A stretch of 64,000 bases of DNA from RSA9 sp036381195. GTDB lineage: Bacteria; Gemmatimonadota; Gemmatimonadetes; Longimicrobiales; RSA9. Location: the NCBI GenBank assembly GCA_036381195.1, contig DASVDH010000009.1, positions 1 through 64,000 on the forward strand, read 5' to 3'. Of this stretch, positions 1-6,820 are shown one piece after another (within the stretch, counting starts at the first letter, position 1; each line of letters begins with the position of its first letter). The notes under the pieces are model-generated. The model saw only the letters and a list, made by a program, of their open reading frames with translations. It was not told the DNA's origin and did no database searches. Position numbers and translations under genes: made by a program.

Positions 1-625
1 CCTGCTCGAGAGCGAGCTGGCCAGCGTTGATCGTGTCGTCCCTGTCCTCCGCCTCCGCGCGGCGGAACGCGTCCAGCTCCCCCCGGAGCACGTCCCCAAA
101 GCCGAAGCACGTCCCGCACGGCAGGCCCGTCGCCTCATCCGCGCCCTCGACGCAGCCCGCCGGGCACTCGACGAAGTCGAGCGGGTTCGGCGGATCCGGC
201 ATGAAGAAGGAGGTCGTCGTCGTCGTGGTCGTCTTCTTCTTCGACTTCTTCCCGCGCTTCCAGCGGCCCCCGAAGCGACGGCCCCAGTGGTCCGGCTCGA
301 GGTCCACGAGCACGTCCCAGACGCGGTGGTAGACCTTCTCCCGGTTCCAGCCCTGCCGCCGGCCGACCGCCGACTTGAAGTTGCCGTAGTCGATCTTCAC
401 CGCGAGGTCCATCAGGGCTGTCGCCCACTCCTCGCGGGTCAGCTCGATCCGGTACGGGTAGTCCGCGCGCTTGTCGCGGTAGACCCGCCGCTTGATGTTC
501 GCGTCCGGCAGCTGGCGCTCAAGCCGGTTCAGGTCAGCGCGGACCCGCGCCCGGACGAGGATGATGTCCGGCTTCTTCCAGTGCGCGACCGCCGAGTAAA
601 ACCCTTGAGTCGTAACGAGCCACAT
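1..625 (-). CDS. Conserved phage protein of unknown function, cut by window edge
   Basis: The gene starts with ATG at 625 and stays open to base 1, so only the first 208 codons are here. Residues 1-110 (MWLVTTQGFYSAVAH, DYPYRIELTREEW, IDYGNFKSAVGRRQG, VYHRVWDVL) look like a small domain I know only as a hypothetical family of actinobacteria and their phages. A basic linker with seven threonines in a row follows (KKKTTTTTTT). Then comes a cysteine-rich stretch (CPAGC, CGTCFGFG) that resembles a DnaJ-type zinc knuckle, and a charged helix. One base separates it from the stop codon of the upstream gene, so the two are probably co-transcribed from the promoter-like site at 886-930. No function is claimed. 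Confidence 0.8.
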   Translation of the reverse strand, partial: MWLVTTQGFYSAVAHWKKPDIILVRARVRADLNRLERQLPDANIKRRVYRDKRADYPYRIELTREEWATALMDLAVKIDYGNFKSAVGRRQGWNREKVYHRVWDVLVDLEPDHWGRRFGGRWKRGKKSKKKTTTTTTTSFFMPDPPNPLDFVECPAGCVEGADEATGLPCGTCFGFGDVLRGELDAFRRAEAEDRDDTINAGQLALEQ

Positions 626-626
626 G

Positions 627-854
627 CTAGTTCATCTCCAGCCGGAACTCGGCGACCGGCGCGGCGGCGAACTCGCCCTCCGGCGCGTCCGGCGGCGTGA
701 TATCCGCCGCGAGCATCGCCTTGACACGCCCGTGGGCGGTCCGCGAGCGGCGGAGGAGGATGTTGCAGACGGCGGGCATGCCGTCGATGTAGAGGATGCT
801 CCGGTTCGGGCCGGCCTGCGGCACCTTCCGGACCTCGGGCTTGATGGGGTTCAT
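627..854 (-). CDS. Hypothetical protein, 75 aa
   Basis: This is the first gene downstream of the promoter-like element at 886-930. A strong ribosome binding site (AAAGGAGG) stands about ten bases before the ATG. The product is mixed in charge and has no membrane segment, signal peptide or motif I recognise. A central PAVCNILLRRSRTAHGRVKA segment may form a basic helix, and the tail is acidic. It heads a two-gene unit with the truncated gene next to it. I do not recognise the family. Confidence 0.7.
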   Translation of the reverse strand: MNPIKPEVRKVPQAGPNRSILYIDGMPAVCNILLRRSRTAHGRVKAMLAADITPPDAPEGEFAAAPVAEFRLEMN

Positions 855-885
855 GCTAGCGGCCTCCTTTGCGAGGGCGGTAGGG

Positions 886-930
886 GGGTAACGTCGAGAG
901 AGAGTCTACCAGACGGGTACGCGGCTTACC
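886..930 (-). promoter_or_regulatory. Early promoter/operator element, long form (site 1)
   Basis: On the minus strand the element begins with the 15-base imperfect palindrome GGTAAGCCGCGTACC, continues with a TAGACT box at 908-903, and ends with GTTACCC. The outer GGTAA and TTACC form an inverted pair 45 bases from end to end. Its inner edge is 32 bases before the start codon at 854. TAGACT fits a -10 box, with GGTAAG 16 bases upstream in the -35 position. Similar elements stand at 4031, 14222, 16028, 18537, 25807 and 28180. Function is inferred from position and recurrence. Confidence 0.75.
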
Positions 931-1588
931 GCTCGTCCGGGGCGGGTAGCTCCCCGGCGGAAATGCCGAGGTCCCCCGGCTCAAGGCCGAGCTGGTGCGC
1001 CTTGGCCACGACCATCGCCTCGATGTCGGCGCGAGCCTTCTGGACGACGTTCTCCGCGTGCTCGTTGAGGGACTTCGCCGCGAAAGTCACGTTCGAGGGC
1101 ATGTTCTCGATCGCGTACTGGAGCGTCCGGAGGTTCGCCGCCGTCTTCTTCTCCCTGTACGCCGCGAACGCCTTGGCGACCTCCTCCGTCGCCTCCTCGG
1201 CCACGGAGCGGACCTCCGCCATGGACTCCTGGAGTCGCGGCTCGTACGGAACGCCCGGCATCTCCTCGCCCTCCCGCCGGCGGAGCGTGCAGGGCACGCC
1301 GTCCCCGACGTTCATCGAGGAGACGAAGGAGGCCCACTGCGCCTCGCTCATCTCGACCTCGACGATCCCGGCGCGGCCCGTCGTTCCGTGCCAGTCCCGG
1401 TGCAGGTCCCGCTGACGAACCGCCTGCGAGAGTCGGATCCGAACCGTGTTGCCGTGACGGATATCTGAGTCGAAGAGCACCGCTCCGGGGAGTCCGTTCT
1501 GGACGCGGTACGCGCCGATCAGGCCCCAGGCGGGGTGCGTCTCGTAGCCGTGCTCGTCAAAGGTTGGCTGCTCGTTCGTGCGTGCCAT
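926..1588 (-). CDS. Conserved phage protein of unknown function, 220 aa
   Basis: The N-terminal half carries motifs of a family often seen in actinophages and metagenomic phages: HPAWGLIGAYRV, LFDSDIRHG, and WASFVSSMNVGDGVPCTL. The family has no assigned function that I know of. Residues from about 115 onward are rich in Ala, Glu and Lys and look like a long helix or coiled coil, so the protein may be elongated or oligomeric. The stop codon lies within the distal edge of the promoter element that serves the next gene. The gene ends a run that begins at 2056. Confidence 0.75.
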   Translation of the reverse strand: MARTNEQPTFDEHGYETHPAWGLIGAYRVQNGLPGAVLFDSDIRHGNTVRIRLSQAVRQRDLHRDWHGTTGRAGIVEVEMSEAQWASFVSSMNVGDGVPCTLRRREGEEMPGVPYEPRLQESMAEVRSVAEEATEEVAKAFAAYREKKTAANLRTLQYAIENMPSNVTFAAKSLNEHAENVVQKARADIEAMVVAKAHQLGLEPGDLGISAGELPAPDER

Positions 1589-1594
1589 GGGTCC

Positions 1595-1786
1595 TCAGTC
1601 CTTCGGGGTAGCGTCGTCGTCCGTCAGTGCGTCCCGGAGGTCGTCGTCGATCCAGAAGCCGACGTATCCGGGGATGACGCCGAGCCGGTCCGCGACCATC
1701 TCCACGGCGTCCTGGAAGGAGCGCGGCGCGTCCTCGTTACGGACGAGGAGCGCGACCTCAAGCTCGATGATGTTCGCGAGGTCCAT
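1595..1786 (-). CDS. Small acidic hypothetical protein, 63 aa
   Basis: A short acidic protein begins MDLANIIELEVALLVR and ends in DDDATPKD. It has no transmembrane segment or metal motif. It lies 3 bases after the 88-aa gene and 6 bases before the 220-aa gene, so all three are probably co-transcribed. A GGAGG-like site (AGGAGGTCTAGGTC) precedes the ATG. I do not recognise the family. Confidence 0.6.
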   Translation of the reverse strand: MDLANIIELEVALLVRNEDAPRSFQDAVEMVADRLGVIPGYVGFWIDDDLRDALTDDDATPKD

Positions 1787-1789
1787 GAC

Positions 1790-2056
1790 CTAGACCTCCT
1801 CCGTCGCGAGGACGGTACCCATGTGATCGACGGTATGGATCCGGCGGCTCGTGACAAAGTCGCGGTAGCGGGCCTGGGCGCTCGCCGCCTCGTCGGCGGC
1901 AGGCTGCCGGACGACCCCGCAGAAGATGAACGCCGGACGGACCTTCCCGCCGCGCGGCCGGCGGGCGAACCGCAGCTCAACGACGTAGCCCTTCTTCGTG
2001 CTGCTGTTCCGGATGCGCGCCCGGTGCTCGGGCTTGAGGGTGATCGGGTCAGACAT
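1790..2056 (-). CDS. Small basic hypothetical protein, 88 aa
   Basis: The protein is basic in its first 40 residues (HRARIRNSSTKKG, RFARRPRGGKVRP). The rest (FIFCGVVRQPA, YRDFVTSRRIHTVDHMGTV) looks like a compact alpha/beta domain. AGGAGG stands eight bases before the ATG. It is the first gene after the terminator at 2126-2153 and a half copy of the early element at 2081-2092. The basic surface would fit nucleic-acid binding, but this is a guess. Confidence 0.6.
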   Translation of the reverse strand: MSDPITLKPEHRARIRNSSTKKGYVVELRFARRPRGGKVRPAFIFCGVVRQPAADEAASAQARYRDFVTSRRIHTVDHMGTVLATEEV

Positions 2057-2080
2057 GCGAGCGGCCTCCTAGAGGGCGGT

Positions 2081-2092
2081 CGGGATAACGTT
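2081..2092 (-). promoter_or_regulatory. Half copy of the early promoter/operator element
   Basis: The minus strand reads AACGTTATCCCG, close to the proximal half (ACGTTACCC) of the repeated early element. It stands about 25 bases before the start at 2056, the same position as in full sites. The distal GGTAAG box is missing. A perfect 12-base palindrome, TTCCTCGAGGAA at 2109-2120, lies where the distal box would be. It may be a diverged or weaker site. Confidence 0.4.
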
Positions 2093-2125
2093 TCCGCAGC
2101 GTAGCGCATTCCTCGAGGAAGTGGA

Positions 2126-2153
2126 AGGGCGGGCCATATTTCAGGCCCGCCCT
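2126..2153 (-). terminator. GC-rich hairpin terminator
   Basis: A ten-base-pair perfect stem (AGGGCGGGCC with GGCCCGCCCT) encloses an eight-base loop in the gap between the stop at 2181 and the start at 2056. No clear U run follows on the minus strand. High-G+C phages and actinobacteria often use such I-shaped hairpins without U tracts. It separates the 2181-4004 unit from the 926-2056 unit. Confidence 0.65.
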
Positions 2154-2180
2154 CCGTCCCCCTGCGAGCTGTAGCGGACG

Positions 2181-3008
2181 CTACCCGGCCAGCTCGCCCT
2201 CCGGAGCGTCGGCGACGATGACGCGAACCGCCGTCGCCGGGACGTAGCGCCCCTCGACGAGGTAGCCCGCCCCGTACTCCTCCGCGTCCTCGATCGCGCG
2301 CTTGACCTCGCTCGCCGGGATCGGCTCGTCCGGCGCGACGACCGACCGTCCCGTCAGCCGGCGGATCAGCCCGTTGAACAGCTCGCGGACCATGCTCTCC
2401 GGCACCTCGAAGATGCCGACGGCCTCCGACTCCGGCTCCTCCCCCGCCTCCTCGCCTCGCGCCGCGTCACCGGCGCGAGCGCCGTCCGCGATCGCGTCCG
2501 CCATCGGCCGCGCCTCCTCGCGCGACGACATGGACGCGGGCCACGTCACCAGGCCGGACCCCGGCGCGAACTCGCGCAGGCCGTCCGAGGTCAGGACCGC
2601 GATCGCGTGCTCCGCGATCCGCTCCGGGCGCGCGATGCCCTCACGGGCGACCGCCGTCGCCGCCGCCTCCAACGGCGACGTGACCCCCCGCTCCGCGACC
2701 GCCTCGAGGATCCGGCGCGCCGTCTCGAGCCGGCGCGTCTGCGACGCCCCGCGCTCCTCCCAGCCGACCTGCGCCTCACCCGCCTGGAGCTGGCGCTCGA
2801 GGATCCCCCGCGCCAGCGCGCTCGCCGAGATGCCCTGCTGCTGCGTAGCTGCCTCCATGACAGCCTCCTCTCTGCGGCCTCTCGCCGCGTTGACCTGCAA
2901 GTCGTTGCCGTCATGGCGGTAGTGACCGCCGCTGCCCTCGAAGTCGTCCGCGACGCGGAGGCCGAAGCGCTCCGCGACTTCCGCGTACCAGCGGAGGTCC
3001 CGCGTCAT
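2181..3008 (-). CDS. Hypothetical protein with possible second internal start, 275 aa
   Basis: The ATG at 3008 overlaps the stop of the small upstream gene (ATGA) and has GAGG eight bases before it. Residues 1-50 (WYAEVAERFGLRV, GSGGHYRHDG) faintly recall a HicA-like fold, but I would not name it. At 2858 an in-frame ATG has a much stronger site (AGAGAGGAGG), so a 225-residue product starting MEAATQQQGISAS may be made alone or as well. The rest is rich in Arg, Glu and Ala and probably helical. The last 60 residues (EVKRAIEDAEEYGAGYLVEGRYVP is longer than needed; key part EYGAGYLVEGRYVP) look globular. Family unknown. Confidence 0.65.
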   Translation of the reverse strand: MTRDLRWYAEVAERFGLRVADDFEGSGGHYRHDGNDLQVNAARGRREEAVMEAATQQQGISASALARGILERQLQAGEAQVGWEERGASQTRRLETARRILEAVAERGVTSPLEAAATAVAREGIARPERIAEHAIAVLTSDGLREFAPGSGLVTWPASMSSREEARPMADAIADGARAGDAARGEEAGEEPESEAVGIFEVPESMVRELFNGLIRRLTGRSVVAPDEPIPASEVKRAIEDAEEYGAGYLVEGRYVPATAVRVIVADAPEGELAG

Positions 3009-3115
3009 CGCCAGACCTCGTCGACCGCCGCGCCGAGCTGGTCGAGGCCCTCGCAGAGCCACGCCAGCCGCTCGGCCCAGATCATCGCCGCGAACTCCTC
3101 GCGGACCCGGATCAC
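3005..3115 (-). CDS. Very small coupled protein, 36 aa
   Basis: A GTG start at 3115 overlaps the TGA of the upstream gene (GTGA), and its own TGA overlaps the next ATG (ATGA). The product reads MIRVREEFAAMIWAERLAWL, then CEGLDQLGAAVDEVWR, and looks like a single amphipathic helix. The double stop/start overlap fills the gap exactly and argues for translation. It may serve mainly to couple its neighbours or may be a small regulatory peptide. Confidence 0.6.
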   Translation of the reverse strand: MIRVREEFAAMIWAERLAWLCEGLDQLGAAVDEVWR

Positions 3116-3522
3116 GGGCGGTAGTCCTTGCCCTCGATGCGCCGCCAGTCGTCGATCCGGTGGAAGACGGCCCGCGCCTCCCCGGTCCGCCGGTGGTCCG
3201 CGCCGAGGTGATCGAACACGGCGTTCAGCGCCGCCTCCGCCTCCTCGAGCATCGCGTCCCGGACGAGCGCCGGATCCTCCGTCCAGGCCACGTCGAAGTC
3301 ACGCCCGTCCGCCTGCTCCGTCATGCGGAGCGCGATGACGAACCGCCCGGCGAGGTAGACGACCGCGCCGGCCGAGAGAAGGTCATCGCCCTCCGGCGCG
3401 CCCGCCTCGATATCCGTCCCCGGCCAGTCCTGGCCGATCTGCATCAGGATCATGTCCCGGACCTCGAGGAAGCACTCCCGGCAGCCCTTGACGTACTCCT
3501 CGTGGCGCTCCGCGTGCGTCAC
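3112..3522 (-). CDS. Hypothetical protein, 136 aa
   Basis: The gene starts within the stop region of the preceding gene (overlap 3519-3522, ATGA) and ends in a GTGA overlap with the 36-aa gene. The product carries CRECF near residue 14. A likely beta-strand region follows (GAVVYLAGRFVIALRMT) and then a helical C-terminal half with ALNAVFDHLGADHRR. It has no membrane segment. It is part of a four-gene unit transcribed from the element at 4031-4076. I do not recognise the family. Confidence 0.65.
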   Translation of the reverse strand: MTHAERHEEYVKGCRECFLEVRDMILMQIGQDWPGTDIEAGAPEGDDLLSAGAVVYLAGRFVIALRMTEQADGRDFDVAWTEDPALVRDAMLEEAEAALNAVFDHLGADHRRTGEARAVFHRIDDWRRIEGKDYRP

Positions 3523-4004
3523 GCGATCACGTCCTTAGCGCGCCGCACGACCCCGCCGTGGAACGCATCGAGGAACTGCTGGCGCTCCCGCCCGGTCAGC
3601 TCCCGCTCCTTCGCGCCGGAGACGACCGCCTTGAGCCGGACCTCCTCCGGCAAGCCGGTCCGCGCGACAACGGACGCGAGCGCCCACGCGGCGTCGGCGA
3701 GCGTCTGGTAGCCCGCCGTGTTCGTCGCCCCGTCGAGGATCATCCGGAAGCCCTCCGGGTGCGCCTGGACGACGCGCGGCTTCTCCTGCGTCCCCGCGCG
3801 CATGTGCTCAGCCGCGACCTCGTTGCCGTCCGGGTCGATCCGCTTGAACTCCATCTCCACGTCCCCGGAGAGGCCGACGACGAGGATGTCGCAGTGCCGC
3901 GACTCCGGATCGATCGGGGGGATCGGCTCGACGCGGGCGCAGCCGTACTGGTCGGCCATCGCTTCGATGCGGGCGTCCTGCTCGCGGGTCGTCTCGTAGG
4001 GCAT
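3519..4004 (-). CDS. Hypothetical protein, 161 aa
   Basis: This is the first gene after promoter element site 2, with AGGAGGAG just upstream of the ATG. The middle part (HCDILVVGLSGDVEMEFKR) looks like alternating beta strands. The C-terminal part is helical (TLADAAWALASVVARTG) and ends with a basic RERQQFLDAFHGG helix. No catalytic motif is clear. It is translationally coupled to the 136-aa gene. Confidence 0.65.
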   Translation of the reverse strand: MPYETTREQDARIEAMADQYGCARVEPIPPIDPESRHCDILVVGLSGDVEMEFKRIDPDGNEVAAEHMRAGTQEKPRVVQAHPEGFRMILDGATNTAGYQTLADAAWALASVVARTGLPEEVRLKAVVSGAKERELTGRERQQFLDAFHGGVVRRAKDVIA

Positions 4005-4030
4005 AAGGCTCCTCCTCTATCGAGGTGGTC

Positions 4031-4076
4031 GGGTAGCGTCGAGGAGGAGCCTATCACAGCCGGTACGCGGCTTACC
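4031..4076 (-). promoter_or_regulatory. Early promoter/operator element, long form (site 2)
   Basis: The minus strand begins with GGTAAGCCGCGTACC, identical to site 1 over 15 bases. A TAGGCT box (17 bases after GGTAAG) and CGACGCTACCC follow. It is 46 bases end to end and 27 bases from the start codon at 4004. The GGTAAG/17/TAGGCT arrangement fits a -35/-10 pair. The flanking inverted GGTA/TACC sequences suggest a protein-binding operator. Confidence 0.75.
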
Positions 4077-4078
4077 AG

Positions 4079-4360
4079 CTAGCCGTCCAGCGCCTCCACG
4101 ATCAGAAGCAGCTGGCGCTCGGTCAGCTCACGGACCGGCTTCCGGGTCCGGATCCCCGCCCGATCGATCACCCTCGCCGCCGTCCGCCGGCCGACCCTCG
4201 GCAGGGCTAGCATCGCCTCCGTCACGTCCGCGTTCGCGAGCGCCGGATCCGCCAGCGCCTCCGCGAGGCTGATCCGCCCCGCTCTCAGTTCCCTCAAGAC
4301 TCGCGCCTTCCGCGACCGGACCGCCTTCGCCTTCCCAAGGGCCAGCATGTGCTGCTCCAT
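4079..4360 (-). CDS. mIHF-type integration host factor
   Basis: The 93-residue product matches the actinobacterial integration host factor family (mIHF). This is a small H2TH-fold protein that bends DNA and is needed for phage integrase synapsis and nucleoid structure. Visible family marks are the basic N-terminal helix (KAKAVRSRKARVLRELRAG), ISLAEALADPAL, and ALPRVGRRTAARVIDRAGI followed by RPVRELTERQ-like KPVRELTERQLLLIVEAL. Length is near the family's usual 80-105. The start has a strong CAGGAGGAAG site. It lies 3 bases before promoter site 2. It could replace or modulate the host factor in replication, packaging or recombination. Confidence 0.8.
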   Translation of the reverse strand: MEQHMLALGKAKAVRSRKARVLRELRAGRISLAEALADPALANADVTEAMLALPRVGRRTAARVIDRAGIRTRKPVRELTERQLLLIVEALDG

Positions 4361-4748
4361 CTACTTCCTCCTGTTTCTCGCGGAGTCTGCCGCTCCGCCA
4401 CTCCTCGAAGTGTGCCGGGTTGAACCCGACCGTCATGTTGATGAAGCCCGACGCGAGGTACCCGGCGACCTCGGCGACGGACTCCTGCGTCATCCGCATC
4501 TCGTTCGCGATGAGGATGCCGATCGCCGCCTCCTCGGCGGCGGCGACGAGCGGGGCGAAGACGCGCAGCGGATACGTCGTGTCCCCCCGGACCTGGATCG
4601 CCGTCGCGTACACGCGCTCCGCGATCCGCGCCGCCTCCTCGTCGCGGTCCCGCTCCCGCGCCGCGTCCATCGCCCGCGCCGCCTTGAGCGCCTGTCCGAC
4701 CAGCCCGCCCTTGGGCCTCCGCCTCGGCCCCTTCCCTCGGGCGCTCAT
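4128..4748 (-). CDS. Hypothetical protein with out-of-frame overlap of the mIHF gene, 206 aa
   Basis: The start at 4748 overlaps the upstream stop (ATGA) and has GGAGACGG before it. Residues 1-128 look like a real helical protein (GLVGQALKAARAM, YATAIQVRGDTTYPLRVF, MRMTQESVAEVAGYLASG, GFNPAHFEEW). Beyond residue 129 the frame runs 233 bases into the mIHF gene and becomes a Gly/Ala/Glu-rich string typical of a shadow frame. Another frame has TAG at 4363-4361, directly before the mIHF ATG. A frameshift (programmed, mutational or from sequencing) could therefore give a protein ending at 4361. I trust the start but not the end. Confidence 0.55.
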   Translation of the reverse strand: MSARGKGPRRRPKGGLVGQALKAARAMDAARERDRDEEAARIAERVYATAIQVRGDTTYPLRVFAPLVAAAEEAAIGILIANEMRMTQESVAEVAGYLASGFINMTVGFNPAHFEEWRSGRLREKQEEVDGAAHAGPWEGEGGPVAEGASLEGTESGADQPRGGAGGSGARERGRDGGDASPAEGRPADGGEGDRSGGDPDPEAGP

Positions 4749-5161
4749 AGCAGGCCCGTCTCCTGCGGCGGAGCCTTGACCCGCCGCTTGGCCGGGGCCT
4801 TCTTCTTCGCCGGGGCCTTCTTCTTCGCCTTCGCCTTCGGCTCCGGCTGCTTCTCGGCTGGCGTCCGCGCCGAGTCCGCGCCGCCCGGACGCTCCATGAC
4901 CTTCGCGAACGGGTTGCCGTTCTCCCACCGGCCTGCGTGGATCCGCCGGCGGGCGTTGGCCCGCCACTCACCATGGGTACCGCGCGGAACCTCGTAGAGG
5001 AGGTGCGGGAACGGGTGCGACCGCTCCGGGTCCTTCTCCATCTCCTCGATCGCGTGCTCGCACGCCTGCGGGGTCGACGCGGTGACGTACGGGCACGCGT
5101 TGCACTGCCACGCGTACCCCTCCTTCGGTGGCGTCGGCGGGACCTGCTGGAGGTCTGTCAC
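4745..5161 (-). CDS. Zinc-finger-like protein with histone-H1-like basic tail, 138 aa
   Basis: The N-terminal half has CNACPYVTAS, CEHAIEEME and HPFPH, which could bind zinc through two Cys plus His/Cys ligands. Residues 105-130 are a Lys/Ala/Pro repeat (KAKAKKKAPAKKKAPAKRR) like the C-terminal tail of histone H1 or of bacterial H1-like proteins such as HupB. This suggests sequence-independent DNA binding. It overlaps both neighbours by four bases. Its place just upstream of mIHF makes a group of DNA-architecture proteins plausible; this is inference. Confidence 0.65.
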   Translation of the reverse strand: MTDLQQVPPTPPKEGYAWQCNACPYVTASTPQACEHAIEEMEKDPERSHPFPHLLYEVPRGTHGEWRANARRRIHAGRWENGNPFAKVMERPGGADSARTPAEKQPEPKAKAKKKAPAKKKAPAKRRVKAPPQETGLL

Positions 5162-5682
5162 GCCGGGTAGAGCTGTCGCGGCTCGGCGTACTCGACGACC
5201 CGCTCGACCTTCCCCGTCACCTCAAGGTCTGGCCACGCCTGGGCGATGCCGGTCCGCGCCGCCTGGGCGATCCGAACCGCCTCGTCTACCGCGTCCTCCC
5301 CCTCATCGGGCCGGTAGCGCACGGTCATGCTGATCTGCGCCTCACAGACCGGCCCGAGGTCCGTCTCGAAGTCCTCCGGGGAGGCGATGACCGGCCCCGC
5401 CTCAGGCTCCTCCTCCTCGACGGGATCGTCGTCTGACGTATCGCGCGGCGGTCGCGGCTGCGCTGCCTTCGGGATGAGGTGCTGCGTGTCCTCCGGCATC
5501 AGCTCGTAGCCGTTCGCCGTACCCTCGATCTTGCCCTGCTCCTCGAGCTGGGCGAGGCCCGCGCGCAGGTCGCTCGTCCCGAGGCCCGTCTCCTCCTTCA
5601 GCCGCTCCTTGCTCAGCGGCTCCGGATCCGCGCGCGTGATCGCGACGAGGATCTGGTCGGTGATGTACTCCTCGACAGCCAT
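5158..5682 (-). CDS. Winged-helix-like protein, 174 aa
   Basis: Residues 1-62 (ITDQILVAITRADPEPLSKE, then LKEETGLGTSDLRAGLAQLEE) have the pattern of a winged helix: three helices and a wing (QGKIEGTANGYEL). An acidic linker (DTSDDDPVEEEEPEAG) follows. The C-terminal domain (EAQISMTVRYRPDEGEDAVDEA) is probably alpha/beta. It may be a transcription regulator. AGGAGGACC precedes the ATG, and a half copy of the early element lies 14 bases upstream. Confidence 0.6.
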   Translation of the reverse strand: MAVEEYITDQILVAITRADPEPLSKERLKEETGLGTSDLRAGLAQLEEQGKIEGTANGYELMPEDTQHLIPKAAQPRPPRDTSDDDPVEEEEPEAGPVIASPEDFETDLGPVCEAQISMTVRYRPDEGEDAVDEAVRIAQAARTGIAQAWPDLEVTGKVERVVEYAEPRQLYPA

Positions 5683-5695
5683 GGTCCTCCTTCAG

Positions 5696-5703
5696 GGGTA
5701 ACG
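5696..5703 (-). promoter_or_regulatory. Half copy of the early element
   Basis: The minus strand reads CGTTACCC in a 33-base gap, 14 bases before the start at 5682. That is the place of the proximal half in the full elements. The distal GGTAAG half is not present. It may be a vestigial operator. Confidence 0.35.
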
Positions 5704-5715
5704 CCGCAGCGGAGA

Positions 5716-6081
5716 CTAGCCGTCCTGGCCAGCCGGAGGCTCCGACGCGTCAGGTGCCTGACCGTCGTCCCCACCGAGGATCGCCAGCGCTTCCGGCGCG
5801 TCCATCCACGCGACCTGGATCGGCTTCATCGCCATGCTGTTCTTCGCGGCGACCTCCGCGTAGCCGCAGCTGGCCCGCGCGCACGCGAACGTCCGCTGGA
5901 TCGTCAGGTGCGTCCCCTGCCGGTCCCGGATCCGCTTCGCCTTGAGGAACTCGAAGCCGGTCCCCTCGATGCGCTCGCGGCAGCCGCCGCAGCGCAGGCC
6001 CGCCTGGAACTCCGCCTTGAACTTCTCGCCGTCAGAGAGCGGTGTTAGGTCCGCCGCAGCGGACAGGTCAGGAACGCCCAC
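5716..6081 (-). CDS. Zinc-ribbon-like hypothetical protein, 121 aa
   Basis: The protein has two cysteine pairs, CGGC near residue 31 and CARASC near residue 67, separated by beta-rich sequence (HLTIQRTFACARASCGYAE). This fits a zinc ribbon. The C-terminus is acidic and Pro-rich. It overlaps the upstream gene by 14 bases. Small zinc ribbons in phages may bind DNA, RNA or host RNA polymerase; none of these can be chosen here. Confidence 0.6.
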   Translation of the reverse strand: MGVPDLSAAADLTPLSDGEKFKAEFQAGLRCGGCRERIEGTGFEFLKAKRIRDRQGTHLTIQRTFACARASCGYAEVAAKNSMAMKPIQVAWMDAPEALAILGGDDGQAPDASEPPAGQDG

Positions 6082-6460
6082 AGAAGTCCCGGATCGCGTC
6101 GAGGTGGTTGAGGTCGTCGAGCCGGCCGAGGCCCTTCGTCGGCATCGGCCAGAGCTGGGCGCGCCGGCGGAGGCCCCGGAGCCTCGCGCGCATCATCGGC
6201 CCAGACGGCGGCAGCGGCGCGCCGATCACGGAGACGGTCAGCGCGAGCGGCCTCACCTCGTACGGCGGCGTGAACAGCCGGATGGCATAGCCGTGCGCCC
6301 GCCACTTCTCGCGCGCCTCCCGGACGAACCAGCGCCCGTCGACAAACGTCCGGTCCTCCTCCCGCTCGATCACCGTGCAACTGTCCAGCAGCGGCGCACC
6401 GGCGGGCTGTCGGCAGGTCGAGAGCACGAGCCTGCCCAGCTTGATCTTTCTCCCGGTCAT
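6068..6460 (-). CDS. Basic hypothetical protein, 130 aa
   Basis: The protein is basic at both ends (MTGRKIKLGR, RARLRGLRRRAQLWPMPTKG). A middle part (DRTFVDGRWFVREAREKWRA, YAIRLFTPPYEVRPLALTVS) has predicted strands. There is no membrane segment. It lies in a string of small genes between the terminase and the winged-helix gene. I do not recognise the family. Confidence 0.55.
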   Translation of the reverse strand: MTGRKIKLGRLVLSTCRQPAGAPLLDSCTVIEREEDRTFVDGRWFVREAREKWRAHGYAIRLFTPPYEVRPLALTVSVIGAPLPPSGPMMRARLRGLRRRAQLWPMPTKGLGRLDDLNHLDAIRDFCGRS

Positions 6461-6476
6461 GCGCGCAGGCTAGGAG

Positions 6477-6803
6477 TCAGCGCGGACGGTAAGCCTCTAG
6501 CGCGTCGAGCGCCCGCCAGCCCCGCCGGAGCCGCCGGCGGTCCCGCGCGACGATCAGCACGTAGGCGATCGCCAGCCCGCTACAGACGAACGTCCTCGGT
6601 ACCCGGTACCACTCCATCGGGTTGCGCCCCGGCTCCGCGATCAGGACGAGCTGGCCGAGGAACTGCGTCTCGAGAACCAGGATGAGGATTATGACCCGAC
6701 CGGCGCAGCGGCCCGTCCAGAGCGCCTGCGGGAGGAACGCGGAGGCGACCACCGTCATGATGATCGCGAGAGCTGCGAGCGGCTGGCTCACATAGGGGAC
6801 CAT
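6477..6803 (-). CDS. Small membrane protein, about three transmembrane helices
   Basis: Three hydrophobic segments are visible: residues 8-27 (PLAALAIIMTVVASAFLPQA), 35-56 (AGRVIILILVLETQFLGQLVLI) and 71-85 (TFVCSGLAIAYVLIV). A strongly basic cytoplasmic tail follows (RDRRRLRRGWR), which predicts the C-terminus inside. It could be an exclusion or inner-membrane accessory protein, or a second holin, but it is far from the endolysin. Function is unknown. Confidence 0.6.
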   Translation of the reverse strand: MVPYVSQPLAALAIIMTVVASAFLPQALWTGRCAGRVIILILVLETQFLGQLVLIAEPGRNPMEWYRVPRTFVCSGLAIAYVLIVARDRRRLRRGWRALDALEAYRPR

Positions 6804-6820
6804 ACGCCGGTCTACGGACC

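Noticed and set aside
2109..2120. Perfect palindrome TTCCTCGAGGAA as an independent operator
   Set aside because: Only one copy is seen and it lies directly beside a terminator hairpin. A 12-base palindrome alone is weak evidence.
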